Assembly: GCA_021018995.1 (NCBI GenBank)
Contig: CM037595.1
Span: 98,511,991 to 98,575,990, forward strand
Reading direction: 5' to 3'
Length of the DNA: 64,000 nucleotides
Origin: Chloranthus sessilifolius
Taxonomy: Eukaryota > Streptophyta > Magnoliopsida > Chloranthales > Chloranthaceae
Every line of letters begins with the position of its first letter. Position 1 is the stretch's first letter. A program made the position numbers and the translations under genes. The notes under the pieces were generated by a model. It did not search any database. It was not told the DNA's origin and saw nothing but the letters and a program-made list of their open reading frames with translations. This document shows, piece after piece, positions 33,871-45,121 of the stretch.

Positions 33871-35939
33871 TTACTTTCGTGATATCAGTTACGATAGGAC
33901 GCATAAACTCAGGGAGTGACTTCAGATATAATTTCATTCCAAGGCTTTCTTAAAGCTTCAAAACTTCAACGACTTCAGCCTTCTCACATTTCTTCTTTGC
34001 ATTCTCCTTCATATTAACTTCTTTTATTACGTACTCAAACCCGAATTTCTCTTTTCTTGAGAACATATCATGTTTTCTTTCGTTCCCCTTTCCCTTAGGT
34101 CTGCTACGTTTACTCTGCGATAACTTTGGCTCAACCATGTAAGTCGTAGTGGGGTCTGCCATCTCATGCAATTATCTATAAATTTGGTTCTTGACCGCAA
34201 TATCGGACCTCTCATATCTTTTGTATATGCGATGAAAGCATTCTAACAGTTCAGCACCTCTTGATGATGCACCGACTTTAAGGTGGTAGAGTTTCTTCCA
34301 CCAATGATGAATCTTTTCAAGGGAAATTCTGTCATCGGCTAATAGCCATGAAGAGAGTTCATGCAAGCATGAAAGGCCATATGTCTTGTGCAGAATATGC
34401 GTGTACTAAGATTCAATAACATGTTGCATCTCAACTGCAACTTTGTTTGCTTCAATAATTTCTATCACGGCTCTGGACACGTGACCCGCTACTAGCTCGT
34501 AGAAATGAGAGGAATAATGATGTCTCCTCTTCAGTTTACTTTCTTCAATTGACGCTCGTATATGTATATATTACAGTTCAACGACGACGTCAATCTTCTC
34601 CCACGATTGCAGAAGGTCAACAATCGAAGATCTCAACTCGCGCTTGATCTGAGCATGCGCGCTCTCCACTCGGTTAGACGTTGTGTTACCGAAATGCATA
34701 TATTCATTCGTCCACGCTGACACGAATCTTTCCTTGTACGATTCTATCCAAGTCGCATGCAAATAGTGAATGATACTTTGATGATCCACATACCTATGGA
34801 CCAAAGTACCTATCGCAGCTTCGTATTCTTCTACCGATGAATTTTACATCACACGATTCCACGCATGGTAGAAGGCATCCCATTCTTTTGTAGTATCAAA
34901 CATTTTTCTACAATTCCTTAACACACCCATATTTATGTGTCACACATAAAATGTATTTGACTTCTGAAAAAATCACTTCGATCGCATTCCTGAGTGGTTG
35001 CTGTTGATCTTTGACGAATAGAGACGGAAACTCTCCTCCCTTGAAAAGTGATTTGAATGATTGCAATGCCCACACATAAGCGTTCTCTTTCTCAGATGAC
35101 ATGAAAGCGAAGCTAACGTAAAAAAATTTCTGTGCGGAGGTCACTCCGATGATTCTTAATACCAGAAGTTTTTATTTATTCATCTTGTATGTGCAGTCCA
35201 AAACAAACACCTGAGGAAAGATGTTCGCTAGCTCTATCGAATCCGGATAAGCGAAGAAGATGTTGGTCAATTCATCTGTTTTAGGATCTTTGTAATGAAA
35301 ACACATGTATTTGGTTTCTTGAAACCTGAACATCAACTGTTGGAGGTGTATCCTCTCTTTTCTCTCAGTCAATTGCATCGCATGCCTCGCATTATAGATG
35401 GCTTGAATGGTTGACCAATTTTTTGGATCCTTCTTTCAAATGCTACGGAATATGTGACTAAGCTTCACCCCAACAGCTGACATCTCTTTCAAAACTTCTC
35501 TCTCGTTTTCTTTCAACCGTCCTGCAAACGAATGACCTCCCCCAAATTGTCTCGGGGGTGATTGTGAACTCCGCAAAGTACATCTATCTTTCAAACCGAC
35601 TTCCCTTTTTGTTTAATCTTCATTCTTCGTAATAAGAACGGGCAGCCTAACTTTTTCATAAAAGTTTTTCTCGTTGCTATGGTTTTAGATTGTCCCTTCT
35701 TACGATTAAGAAAATTACATGCTCTCTCGCAAGCCAACTGAACCCTAGCATTGCAGCCTTGAAATCCCTTATCGGACGTCTAAATCATTAGCACAGTTCC
35801 CGCTTTATTTGCGACATAGCGAGCTCGGTCTATCATTTCCTCACGGGTGTTAAAGAGCTCATTTGTGGTCATAAGGAGAATAAGGTCCATATTATGTGCT
35901 TGCAAATCGTCCACCTGAATATAACAACATGATGTTCAA

Positions 35940-36650
35940 GCATAATCAATATTAAAATGAACGAACCAACTTATGCATATAATCTTAAAAACATATATAC
36001 CCTCTGGTAACTTACTTCGCAATCATTTTTTAAACAAACTCAATCCATTTTAAAAACATATATACTCTCTCCTAGCTTACTTCGAAATGCTCAAAAATTC
36101 TTTGACAATCCTTTTTTAATCAAAGTGAGTCCATTATGAATCAAAGTCAATGCATTAAAAATAAAAAATATATATTACTCTTTCAAAAATGTATATTACT
36201 AAATCAATTTTCATTACTGCATAGAAACTCTAAATTTACTTAGATTGAAATTAATATAATGAAAATTAATACAAATAGAATAAAAAATAATATAATGAAA
36301 AATAATACAAATAGATTGAAAAATAACCCTTTTACAAAATCCTAAATTTACTTAGAATGAAAAATTATATAATGAAAACTAATATAAATAAAACAAAAAA
36401 TAATAGAATTAGAATAAATACAAATAAAATAAAAAATAATGCAAATAGAATTCAAAATAAATCCACTACCACCATCAAACCTTAAGTTTATTTCGAATGA
36501 AAAATAATATAATGAAAATTATATTATTATAGAATGAATAATAATAGAATGAAAATGAATAAAAATTGAATGAAAAATTATATAATGAACAATAATATAT
36601 AATGAAAAATAAATACAAATAGAATAAAAAAAAACTCATTTACCAGCACA
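35940..36650 (-). other. Probable AT-rich intron of the MULE transposase gene
   Basis: The stretch is made of repeated AATAATATAATGAAAAATAA and ACAAATAGAATAAAAAATAA-like units. It has a GT donor at its element-strand 5' end (after TCCTGTGCTG). No coding sequence is seen. Confidence 0.55.
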
Positions 36651-37009
36651 GGACGTTGTGATTCTGTCCGAGGGAGTTGGGTGAACTCCAAATCATCATC
36701 ATATGATAGCAGCTCCTCAGAGCTATCATCTGCGTCCTTCGAACCTATTTTGAAACTAAAACGAAAGGAACAAGGATATATGTGTGTGTATCGAAAGGAA
36801 GAAGAAAACAGTCATGGGTGTCGAAGTAAGCAAAGAAGAACGAACATGAGAGTGTGGGTAATGCTCGGTATTCAAATAGGTCGTAGCACGAGAACGAGAG
36901 GAAGAGGAAGAAGAAGAAGAGCTCGGGGGTGTGGTGCATGAACAGGTGAGTGGAAGGAAATAAAATGGTGGATATATTTGGCTCACGAATTTCAGGGAGA
37001 TTTTTTAGC

Positions 37010-37133
37010 TTTTTTTGCTCGTACGTGAGAACGTGGGTGGATGGGAAGATTCAGAGGGTGGAAATAAAGGTACTCAAATGTTAATAGTTATGTTACGTCA
37101 GTAGATTTGAAGGGCTACCAAGTGGAAGAGAGT
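37010..37133. repeat. Right terminal inverted repeat of the MULE
   Basis: It contains GTGGGTGGATGGGAAGATTC and AAATAAAGGTACTCAAATGT, the reverse complements of segments in 27424-27560, and ends near GTGGAAGAGAGTTT. Confidence 0.75.
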
Positions 37134-37214
37134 TTGTATAAGAAATATATTTTATAATTATATCAAACTTATATGAGACCTACAATCCCCTACCTACATT
37201 AAAGTTTCCTCTCA

Positions 37215-37726
37215 GGATCAAAATTTCGGTTTTCTTTTGGGTTTTGAGTTTGAAATTTCTGTGCACTTCTTTTTTGTTTAATTCAAAATACAAAAGAAGC
37301 AAAATATCGGCCACTAATTTGAAATTATCGACAGATAATATGACGAAATCAAACCGATACCAATATTATGATGTTTTCGTTTCGGGCCCACTGAAACCGA
37401 TGCGTTTCGGCTTTGGCAACAGTAGAAACGTCTGCTTGCCCATTGTAGAACCGTGCACGTCTCAAATGCCCAGCTAACTCACCATCAGCGCATTGCATGC
37501 TTTGAAACTGTCAGCTCACTGTAGTAGACGAATTCAATATAAATACCCCATTAAAAATCAATCTATCTACTAAGGTTCCAAATTTCGGCCCAAATGTCCA
37601 AAATTTCGGTTTCGGTGAGCCGAAATTTCAGTTTCAGTCCCCACTGAAACCGATACAATAACTATAATTTCCAGCTTTTTTGTATGGTCTTGAAAGTTTC
37701 GCCCCAACATTCCGGAATTTTGATCC
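37215..37726. mobile_element. GGATCAAAAT-ended MITE, TTTCGG-rich
   Basis: The 512-bp element starts GGATCAAAATTTCGG and ends CCGGAATTTTGATCC, a nearly perfect 14-bp inverted repeat. Both halves are rich in AAATTTCGGTTTCGG or its complement. No duplication is evident. The same ends occur at 11220-11435, 43943-46480 and 62897-63097. Confidence 0.75.
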
Positions 37727-38086
37727 TTGATATCTACAATGAGCTTACAAGTTGCCGGCCTTACAACGTCCACAATAATTCATACAGAAACCCGCAACAA
37801 CTATGACATCCATTGACTGTTACAGTTTAATACTAGCATAGTCACCAAAGTGGGCTAACTTTTTAACAAAATCAGAATAATACTGAGAATCTTTGGGTTT
37901 AATGGAAGGACCAACATCGAAAAACCATTTATTGCTAAGGACCAGACGATGGAGATCGTTTTTCACCCCGATATTCCACACAATGGATCTACAACGGAGT
38001 TCTTGATTAAATCACAACTTATTTTAATGAAGCACTAACTTAGTACCATGACCTTTAAGCTAGCAAATTATTCCAAGCAAGAGAGC
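37727..38086. other. Intergenic with one solo arm of the long-armed family
   Basis: About 37943-37998 matches the left arm closely (GACGATGGAGATCGTTTTTC, CCACACAATGGATCT) without a partner. No gene is seen. Confidence 0.5.
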
Positions 38087-38095
38087 CAAATGGGT

Positions 38096-38258
38096 AAGAG
38101 GCCATAGCATGGTGCAGTGGTAAAAGGTTTGGGCTTTCAAGCCCGAAGACACGGGTTCGAGTCCGGAGAGCAGCCCCTGTGTTAGACAGCCAGAGGTTAG
38201 GTTCCCAGCACCTCCTCCGTAAAGGACAAGCACTGGGTAATGGCCTTTTTTACAAAGA
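38096..38258 (+). mobile_element. tRNA-derived SINE with 9-bp TSD
   Basis: The 5' part looks like a tRNA. It has an A box (TGGTGCAGTGGTAA) and a B box (GGTTCGAGTCC at 38154-38164). The body follows, then a T run. It is flanked by CAAATGGGT at 38087-38095 and 38259-38267. The duplication and the pol III boxes support a retroposed SINE. The arm GGGCT-TTCA-AGCCC lacks the seven-base anticodon loop of a tRNA. Confidence 0.85.
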
Positions 38259-38267
38259 CAAATGGGT

Positions 38268-38880
38268 TGCCTTTAAATGTGCACGGTTAGGACCCAGCTG
38301 GAGGCTTGGAGCTTGTCGATGAGCATTGGACTAAGCGGATGAGGAAGCCGATGAGCATTGGACCCAGCTGGAGACTTGGAGCAAGCCGATGAGCATTGGA
38401 GCAAGCTGATGAGGAAGTCGATGAGCATGTCAATTGCATTGGTCATATTTTGTTTTCTTCTTGATAGCTTAGTGTATTCCAAGCTTTACATTTGGACTGA
38501 TCCCTAAGGAATGCCCTCGCCCCCGACCGTGCTACAAGTATTTAACGGTTTACGCACCTTACAAGACATCCTGTTATCATAGAAGAAGAGACGCTACTCG
38601 AACTCACAACCTTGGGCAGCATACCCAAGTTGTCTGTTATCGCAGAAGAGGCTACTCGAACTCACAAACTTAGGCAGCAGCATACCCAAGTTGCCAACCA
38701 CTGCAAAACAGTTGATCATCTTCAGGTGTGCGAAAAAGAAGCTAGCTGAGTCCCATGTTGTAAGGAAAGCAGTAACATAAAAAACGTGATTGCCAATATG
38801 TGAAATGACATTGGCCTGCCCAAGAATATGGTAACCATGATGCAGGTGGGGCCTTTCATCGAGCCCCACCTTACCGAACC
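38268..38880. repeat. Tandem-repeat region
   Basis: At about 38285-38430 units of CCGATGAGCATTGGA with GACCCAGCTGGAG or GCTTGGAGC recur. At 38583-38700 a unit of about 58 bp is duplicated (GGCTACTCGAACTCACAAAC, CAGCATACCCAAGTTG). No gene is supported. Confidence 0.7.
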
Positions 38881-39481
38881 AAAGGCCCTCAAGGGCTAAC
38901 AAGAGGCAAAGGAACAGGGAACCGGTTCACGGTTCACGGTTAACGGTTCATTTCGCAACTAGTAGTCGAACTTGACTCTTAACTTTTTTTAAATAGATAA
39001 CTGTTCCAAAAAGTAGTGGAGAGAAGAATTAAACCACCGACTTAGCGCATAAGAGAGAGGCACCCGCTAACCAACGCTGAAGTTGTTTTGTGAAGGATAC
39101 CATGCAAATTTTCATATCTATAGTTGATCTTGTTATGGCCACTAGCAATTTGAGTAAAAAATCATCCTACCCCAGCAAAACGGGTTCACCCGACAATGGC
39201 GAACCGCAAACCACATACCCGAACCAGAACAAAACAAACCATCAGGTAACCTTGGGACACACAGCTATGGTGGCGAAACAGAGTTGAGGAAGGAAAAAAT
39301 TGGGCCAGGAGCAGTTAGTCTTAGAAATACTTGAAGGAGCTGAGGAATCAAATCCTGGACATGAGCATATGAACGGCGTAGGCCCTATCAGCAGTGACAG
39401 TGATCTGGCACACGGACGTCTTGGATCGATGATCATATGAACCATGAGTAATGCATACAGTTGGTGCAGGGGACTGAGCAC
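38881..39481. other. Intergenic, no gene recognised
   Basis: No convincing exon or repeat is seen, apart from GGTTCACGGTT tandem copies at 38926-38948. Confidence 0.45.
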
Positions 39482-39645
39482 CTAGTATGAACTCCCGATT
39501 TGACGTCTTCAGCTTTCACTGGTTTACATTCTTTGCCTAGCAAAAGTGAATATTTCTCTCCTTTGAATACGTCGGGGCAGTTAGGGACAATATAACCAGT
39601 CTCTGCTAAAGACCATTGAACCACAGAATCATGCAAAAATTTGAC
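39482..39645 (-). other. Exon-like open segment, unknown
   Basis: On the minus strand a 164-bp open segment lies between a plausible acceptor (ATAGGCAG) and a donor (CTAG/GTGCTC). It encodes VKFLHDSVVQWSLAETGY and, after it, VFKGEKYSLLLGKECKP. The residue composition looks like a real protein, but I do not recognise the family and found no neighbouring exon. It is on the same strand as, and downstream of, the RRM gene. It may be an exon of another gene or a captured fragment. Confidence 0.3.
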
Positions 39646-41262
39646 CTGCCTATAGGTTAAGCAAATAAGTTCTACGAAAATCATTTTTTAATTCTGAATT
39701 ATGATTAAAATAAGAAACAAGACATTTACAGCATATCTGAAATGTAGACACAGAGGAGAGTTATTCCCTTCTCCAGTGATGGTGCAGCCATTTTACTATT
39801 GTAAAGCTGCTTTAAATTCTCAGTTCTCCTAAATGTTTCATCCACACCAAACACCGCAACAAGAGGATGCATATAAGGCGAGTAGTATCAGACGAGTATC
39901 GACTCATATAAAAATATCTGCAACATGTTTCATTCATGCTCGAAACTTGATACAGCTCATCGCTTTATTTTAGACTTTGGGACAAACACCTAACAAATGC
40001 AACTATATCATAATCCGGTTGTTGCCGCTGCTCTTGCAAGAGAGAAACGGGATGCAGCATGATGGTGCTGAGCACCATATATCTTAGCTCAAATTCTAAC
40101 TAATTTCTCTTGCATGACAACAACAATACCTTTTAACGAAGAATGGACTACTCTAGGACTAAAATCTCCATTTGAAATGTTTCTTTCTTACACCAATTGG
40201 GGCCTCACTTATCCGCCTCCACATTCCCCTTGAAAAAAATCGATGCCGCACCTCTGCATGAGCTCTTCACCTCCACAATTTCATCTTTATTTATGTTACA
40301 TGCGATTCTTGATTTGATCTTTGGAATTTAATCCCATTGAATTCAGAAAACAATAGGTGTAGTCCAATCTGTTCAGTTTTTAGCTGCCATATCCACGAGG
40401 TGGTTCATCAATTCAAATGACGAGATGAGCCTTCGAGGACCAGCTGATACATTCAAATGCCAATCAACTGAAGAACTAATTCAAATAGGAAACCCTTACC
40501 ATACTAGCTACTTTTCTTCTTCCTTCGGGATATAAGAGAAATTCAATTGTTTTAATAGCCCAAATAGAGAGTGTTTACTGTGCTGCATCGCGCTCGATCA
40601 AAGACAGAAGATTTCCGTGCTGAATTCAAGTCAAAACTACACAAGCTTGGGCAAATTGATATCTAGGCCAGTATTTAAGACACCTGTGTCGATCTATTGA
40701 GAACACAGCACCTTGGCAAACCCAACCTGATCGTATTCATATGGAAACTATATGTATCACAAAAACCAGACTGAAATGCATAAATTAGGATAAGTATTTA
40801 AAACCAGATCGAAATTGGTAAATCATGGTAATTTTGAATTATTTAAAGAAAAGAAAACAGCAGACGTTCTATTTAAAGTCATAATAGCCTGATTTATCTT
40901 GAAAGTAAACCTCCTGTCTCTAGAGCGTAATCGATAGATAACTCCCACGCATCGTTCTCCTGCTGTGACTAGCATCACAGCAATCTAAAAATTTGTAGCT
41001 AATACAGATACGACTGGCCGAAGTAGTTAAAAGTTAAAGTCGCCTCTACTTCTAACTACAGACTGTCCCACACAATCCGAAACATCACTCTCAGTCCGAT
41101 CGTCCCCATACGAACAAGCCTATGAAAACAGTGCCCATCTGACAACAATTTCAGCATAATCATGATTATACGTTACGTTGTTCTGCAGATCCTATGGTCA
41201 AGAAAAACAGAGATGGAATGGAAAGTGCTTTGTAACCTGGTAAGGAAAGAAAACGAGACGAT
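39646..41262. other. Downstream flank of the RRM gene
   Basis: No coding segment is recognised. The part next to 41262 should contain the 3' untranslated region of the RRM gene. Confidence 0.5.
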
Positions 41263-43355
41263 TCAACGCCTTCCACGGGGCCCACCACCTGACCTCGGAC
41301 CAGGAAAGCGAGCAAATTGCAGCCTTAAATTGGGTGACTCCCTGTCATGCTCGTCAAGTTTGTAACCTGCAAAATCGAATAGGACCATTTTACGCTGAGT
41401 CACTGTGACTGAGCGGACGATTAGGGGCAGCTACATGTGTGAAGATGGGAGAAGTGCAATTATCACGTAATTTACGTACACATAGAAAACTTGCGAAGGA
41501 TTCAGAACCACTTGGCTCCAATATTTCAATATATTTGTTGTGTGGCCCACTAATTCTTTCAGCGAGTTCTCCCCTGATTTTTGGTCCTCCAACACTCGAT
41601 CAACACGCAACGAAATTTAGCCATTCGAGCAAAAAGGAATGACATAGATCGCTCCTCAAGCAATGTGACTGCTTCGTTTAGGTCACGACTGGGTTTAACT
41701 TTCAGCTCACATTATGGTCAAAAATCCATGAAGTAGTGTTACATTGAGAAAGATGGACAAATTTGTTAATTGTTTAGTTCACCGAGAATCAGTTGAGTCT
41801 AAAATGGTGGTGCTACAAATTCCGTAGCTGTGGTGGCTAAGCGGGGATGAGCTAAAAAAACAGATAATAATATTGGCAGGTAGGGAAAAAATGATAAGGG
41901 CAAAATAGCAGGTGAACCCCATTTTCTCTTTCTTCTACTACAAAACATAAAAATTTGCATCGAAGCGGTCGAAGAAGAAAAACTGCGCAAAGGATTGTTA
42001 CAGTCCCTCATCAAGAAGTGCTAGGGAATTTTCTGCTACATGGACCCTATATCAAACTTTCACCATAGTTGAATTCGCAATGGACAAAAAAAATCTGGTT
42101 CCTACACTCTTCTAATGCCAATAAGAATAACCAAATTGATTTTTCAAGTTGAGACCATGTATGGTTCAGGGAATATATTAGATTCTATAATGTTGAGACT
42201 ACTTAATAAACGTTCTGACGTATCAATCCGACATTTTACTTTTTAGCCAACTCTCACTGCTTTCAAGGCGTTTCTTCAACCAGTTTGGTACCAAAGCTAG
42301 CATCATAGAAACAACCCACAACAGAACATTACACACAAGGTAGAAATGTAGTTTAGGAAGTCGACAAAATATGCAATTAAAGGATATTAGGAAAGTAAAG
42401 AAGATTGAGTCAAAAGATTTAAACTGTCAGGTAATCGATATTTCAAATAGGATTAACAGACAGCCAAAGCTATGGCTGCTAGTGGTATAACAACAAACAA
42501 CTGAAACGAGCACCCAATCGCATCCATGTAAACATATGGAGCTAAAATTTCCAAAAACTAAGGGAAGAAGAATTGGAATGCTGTGCTCACCTTGTAAGGT
42601 ATCCAATGCAATTGCTGCTTGAGCAGGAGTTGAGAAATCAACAAAACATAAGACAAATGATTCACCAAGCTGCAAAATGAAAAAGTGAAGCCATAAATAA
42701 GAGATAATTTATTATGTGGTCAAATAAATGACCCATTTCATAGGGAAATCAATAGACTTACATGTCTAGCATCCTTACTCACAAGTCTCACTTCTTTAAA
42801 ACCTACAAAAGGACGAAAGATATCTGCAAACCAAGTAAAGGAATACTAATAGAAGAAGTGACAGATTAAAGAACATGTACAGAATAGTGACAACTAATGA
42901 AAGGATACGAGATACTTCCCTTTGAGTACAGTTTGAAGGAAGGCCCTCCACAAACAGCGTCTTTGAGGCACCTGGAGGAAGAGGAATTTCAGGTCTTCCA
43001 CCTGCAAATCCCAAATTCTGACCTTTTCCAGCCATACTCGGATCCATGCCCCCGACACCCATCATAAGCGGATCATCAATCAGATGGCCAGTCATTCCAC
43101 GGCTCACTGGCCTACTAGATTCCATACCACCAAAAGAAGAGATTTGCTGGAAGAATTTGAACCGTGTTAGAACGCCGTATTTGAGGTACAAAATGAAAGT
43201 GAAGAATAAAGAGCAAACATTCAGGAGCAATACCCCACTACGTAGATAACGGTCATAGGATGTACCAATGGAGTCAACATCTCTGCCTAAACGGTGCCCC
43301 TCCCTTTCTTCCCCATAAGACAAATAGCGAGGTAATTCATAACCCCCAGGGATAT
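41263..43355 (-). CDS. RRM protein, nuclear speckle RNA-binding (NSR)-like, 5' incomplete
   Basis: Five coding exons join in phase with GT-AG introns: 43234-43355, 42909-43146, 42762-42823, 42591-42669 and 41263-41366. They encode about 201 residues ending at TGA (41263-41265). The N-terminal part is PGGYELPRYL and VDSIGTSYDRYLRSGQ, followed by a Met/Gly-rich linker. An RRM then has RNP2 (TLFVEGLP) and RNP1 (VLCFVDFS), with VSHIFRPFVGFKEVRLV between them. The ending is FPGPRSGGGPRGRR. This arrangement matches plant NSR-type proteins, which bind RNA in nuclear speckles and affect alternative splicing. That role is inherited from the family. The first exon, which should carry the ATG and end in phase 1, was not found up to 48100. 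The exons present have no stops. It may be a live gene with a long first intron, or a 5'-truncated one. Confidence 0.8.
41367..42590 (-). other. Last intron of the RRM gene, 1.22 kb
   Basis: GT-AG ends join LDTLQ-G to YKLDEHDRES in phase. No nested element was recognised in it. Confidence 0.75.
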
Positions 43356-43942
43356 CTACAAATAGAAGAAAATTTGAGTTCAACACAATTACGAATTAGG
43401 AAAAGAAAAAGGCATCTACCAATTAGAATGCTCTCTTTTTCTACTCTGATCGCTACTATAGACATGCTCTTTAAGACAAGAAAATTAGCCAGCAGATCCT
43501 GAACGTCCCGGTATAAAAACTGCAAGTAATACTTTACAACTCAGGATTACAACCACAACAAGAGCCCTATCCCTGACTTCCCTGCGGCAGATCTCTTCCA
43601 ACTATGCAACAACTAGTAGTATATCTAAATACAATAACATGATACTGCAGATAATAACAGCAGCATGGGTTACCCTGAAGGATATCAAAAAATTAGGCAT
43701 AAATTGAAGGTTGATTGTTGGAATTTTCAAATACTGTGTTGATTCCAAAAGCAGGTGTGGCAGATCTAACAACTAATCATGCATTTTGCCAAAATACAAT
43801 GCCATGATACTAAAGATTATAACAGTTAGCTGTAACGATATATTACTACCTGTCAAAAATAAAAATATAGAAATAAAGAAAAACCTGCAATGATATCAGA
43901 ATATCATGCATACGCTAAACTCATCGATTCCATCCTCGACAT
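43356..43942. other. Upstream of the RRM gene exons, probably intronic
   Basis: No exon that could start the RRM gene was seen. A short segment at about 43725-43752 (TTTTCAAATACTGTGTTGAT) recurs with changes at about 46617-46644, on the far side of the next element. Confidence 0.45.
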
Positions 43943-45121
43943 GGATCAAAATCTTGGTTTCGGTTTCTTTCACGACCCGAACCATAAGTTGGTCAAATTT
44001 CGGTCAAATTATCAGTAAATTTCGGGGTTTTTTTTAAAACTCCGAACTAACGCAGGACAAATGCTAAAACCCCTAAATATGCGAATTTGGGATTAACCTT
44101 AGATTAAATTGATTAATGAAAATGTTCGATTTCACCCAACGCATGAAATAATCTAATGAAATCAATAAAACAACTAGGTTAATTCAATTTAGCGTTCACA
44201 TGCGTTTATATTTCCCGATCTAGAAAAACGAATCTGATGGCGGATTCGAGTTTCGATCTAGTTTAGGGCAAGTAAAAGTTATGGTGTCGTCTCTTGACTC
44301 CTCAAAAGTTTGAAAAAATGAAGGCTCAATGGATTAAAGTAATTAAAAGGGCAAATTAAAAGATTTGAACTAACAATATTTTGGGGGTCTTGGATTTTAA
44401 AAAAAAACAAATAGAATGGATATTACCCGATGAATATTTGAGAAAATATAGAACAAGAGGATAGAGGTCCAAGGCTTCACACCAAGGATTTCCAAGGTTT
44501 CACACCAAGGTTGTACGTCAGCTTCGCACCAAGTCGCACAAGAAATGAAGAATCACCCATCAGGTTCGAAAGATTCACTCCTCCGATCGAAAACTCTTCA
44601 TAAGTTCTCTCTAGGGTTTGCACGAAAGCAAGCTCAAATTTTCATTCAATATTCAACTTCTTTTACAATGTTATAATGATCTTTACATAAGAGGTCTCAA
44701 AACAGAAAAACCGTAAAACATAATAATTATGAAACTACCCTAAAGTACTTAATACAAAACAAAAGAAACCTAGGAAAAAACAAAGAAAAGTCAAAACTCG
44801 ACACATCTCGCTCAAGCGACAACCAATGGTCGCTCGATCGAATATTCTCGAAAATTTCCTGTGCGCATCTCGCTCGAGCGAGACCCAAATTCGCTTGAGC
44901 GGCTTTTGGCCGAACTTTAGGCCTTATTCTGAAGCATGTTCGCTCAAGCGAGAAGCAAGGTCGAGCGAGCGACTTTGAGCAGTGTTCTCTCTTTCTCTTA
45001 AGCATGGGTCTGGCTCTAGTTCCGCATTCTTCGCTTCTTTCGCAACTGGACAATTTCTCGGCTCGAATCTAATGCCCAAGACCTTGATGTCCCCGTCACG
45101 AACTTTACCGATTTTTGCCAA

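Larger units (their letters stand above)
33453..36745 (-). pseudogene. MULE transposase with C-terminal OTU-like domain, broken
   Basis: Read on the minus strand, the first exon (about 36745-36652) encodes an acidic stretch (SSEELLSYDDDLEFTQLPRT) and ends at a GT donor. After an A/T-rich intron comes a FAR1/MULE-type DNA-binding segment with GCPFLLRRMKIKQKG and CGVHNHP (about 35556-35640). The transposase core follows, with ELANIFPQVFVLDCTYKMN (35172-35378), FPSLFVKDQQQPLRNAI and FGNTTSNRVESAHAQIKREL (34571-34804). A basic linker (KRSRPKGKGNERKH, about 34110) leads into an OTU-like cysteine protease domain. That domain has HCGFRAVAHWLGMSYDGWK (about 33806-33858) and, later, DCHFVSV (about 33500-33518), carrying the expected Cys and His. 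Several stops and at least one frameshift make it non-functional. Transposases of this class cut and join element ends. The role of the OTU domain is unknown. Confidence 0.85.
27424..37133. mobile_element. Degenerate MULE carrying PMD and transposase-OTU genes
   Basis: The left end (about 27424-27560) and right end (about 37010-37133) are inverted repeats. CTCTTCCA is followed by a spacer and then AAATGCTAAGAATACCTTTA on the left. On the right, the opposite strand gives ACATTTGAGTACCTTTATTT. GAATCTTTCTATCCACCCAC on the left matches GAATCTTCCCATCCACCCAC on the right. Between them lie a plus-strand plant mobile domain pseudogene and a minus-strand MULE transposase pseudogene with an OTU-like domain. 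A foldback element is nested at 31151-32662. No 9-bp duplication could be seen, so the outer limits are good to perhaps 10 bp. The element is non-functional as it stands. Confidence 0.8.

Noticed and set aside
38101-38170. tRNA gene
   Set aside because: A and B boxes are present but the anticodon arm has a four-base loop, and the unit has a non-tRNA body, T tail and flanking 9-bp duplication. It is better explained as a SINE.
38594-38902. 102-codon minus-strand open frame
   Set aside because: It overlaps a 58-bp tandem duplication and shows no protein-like conservation or recognisable motif.
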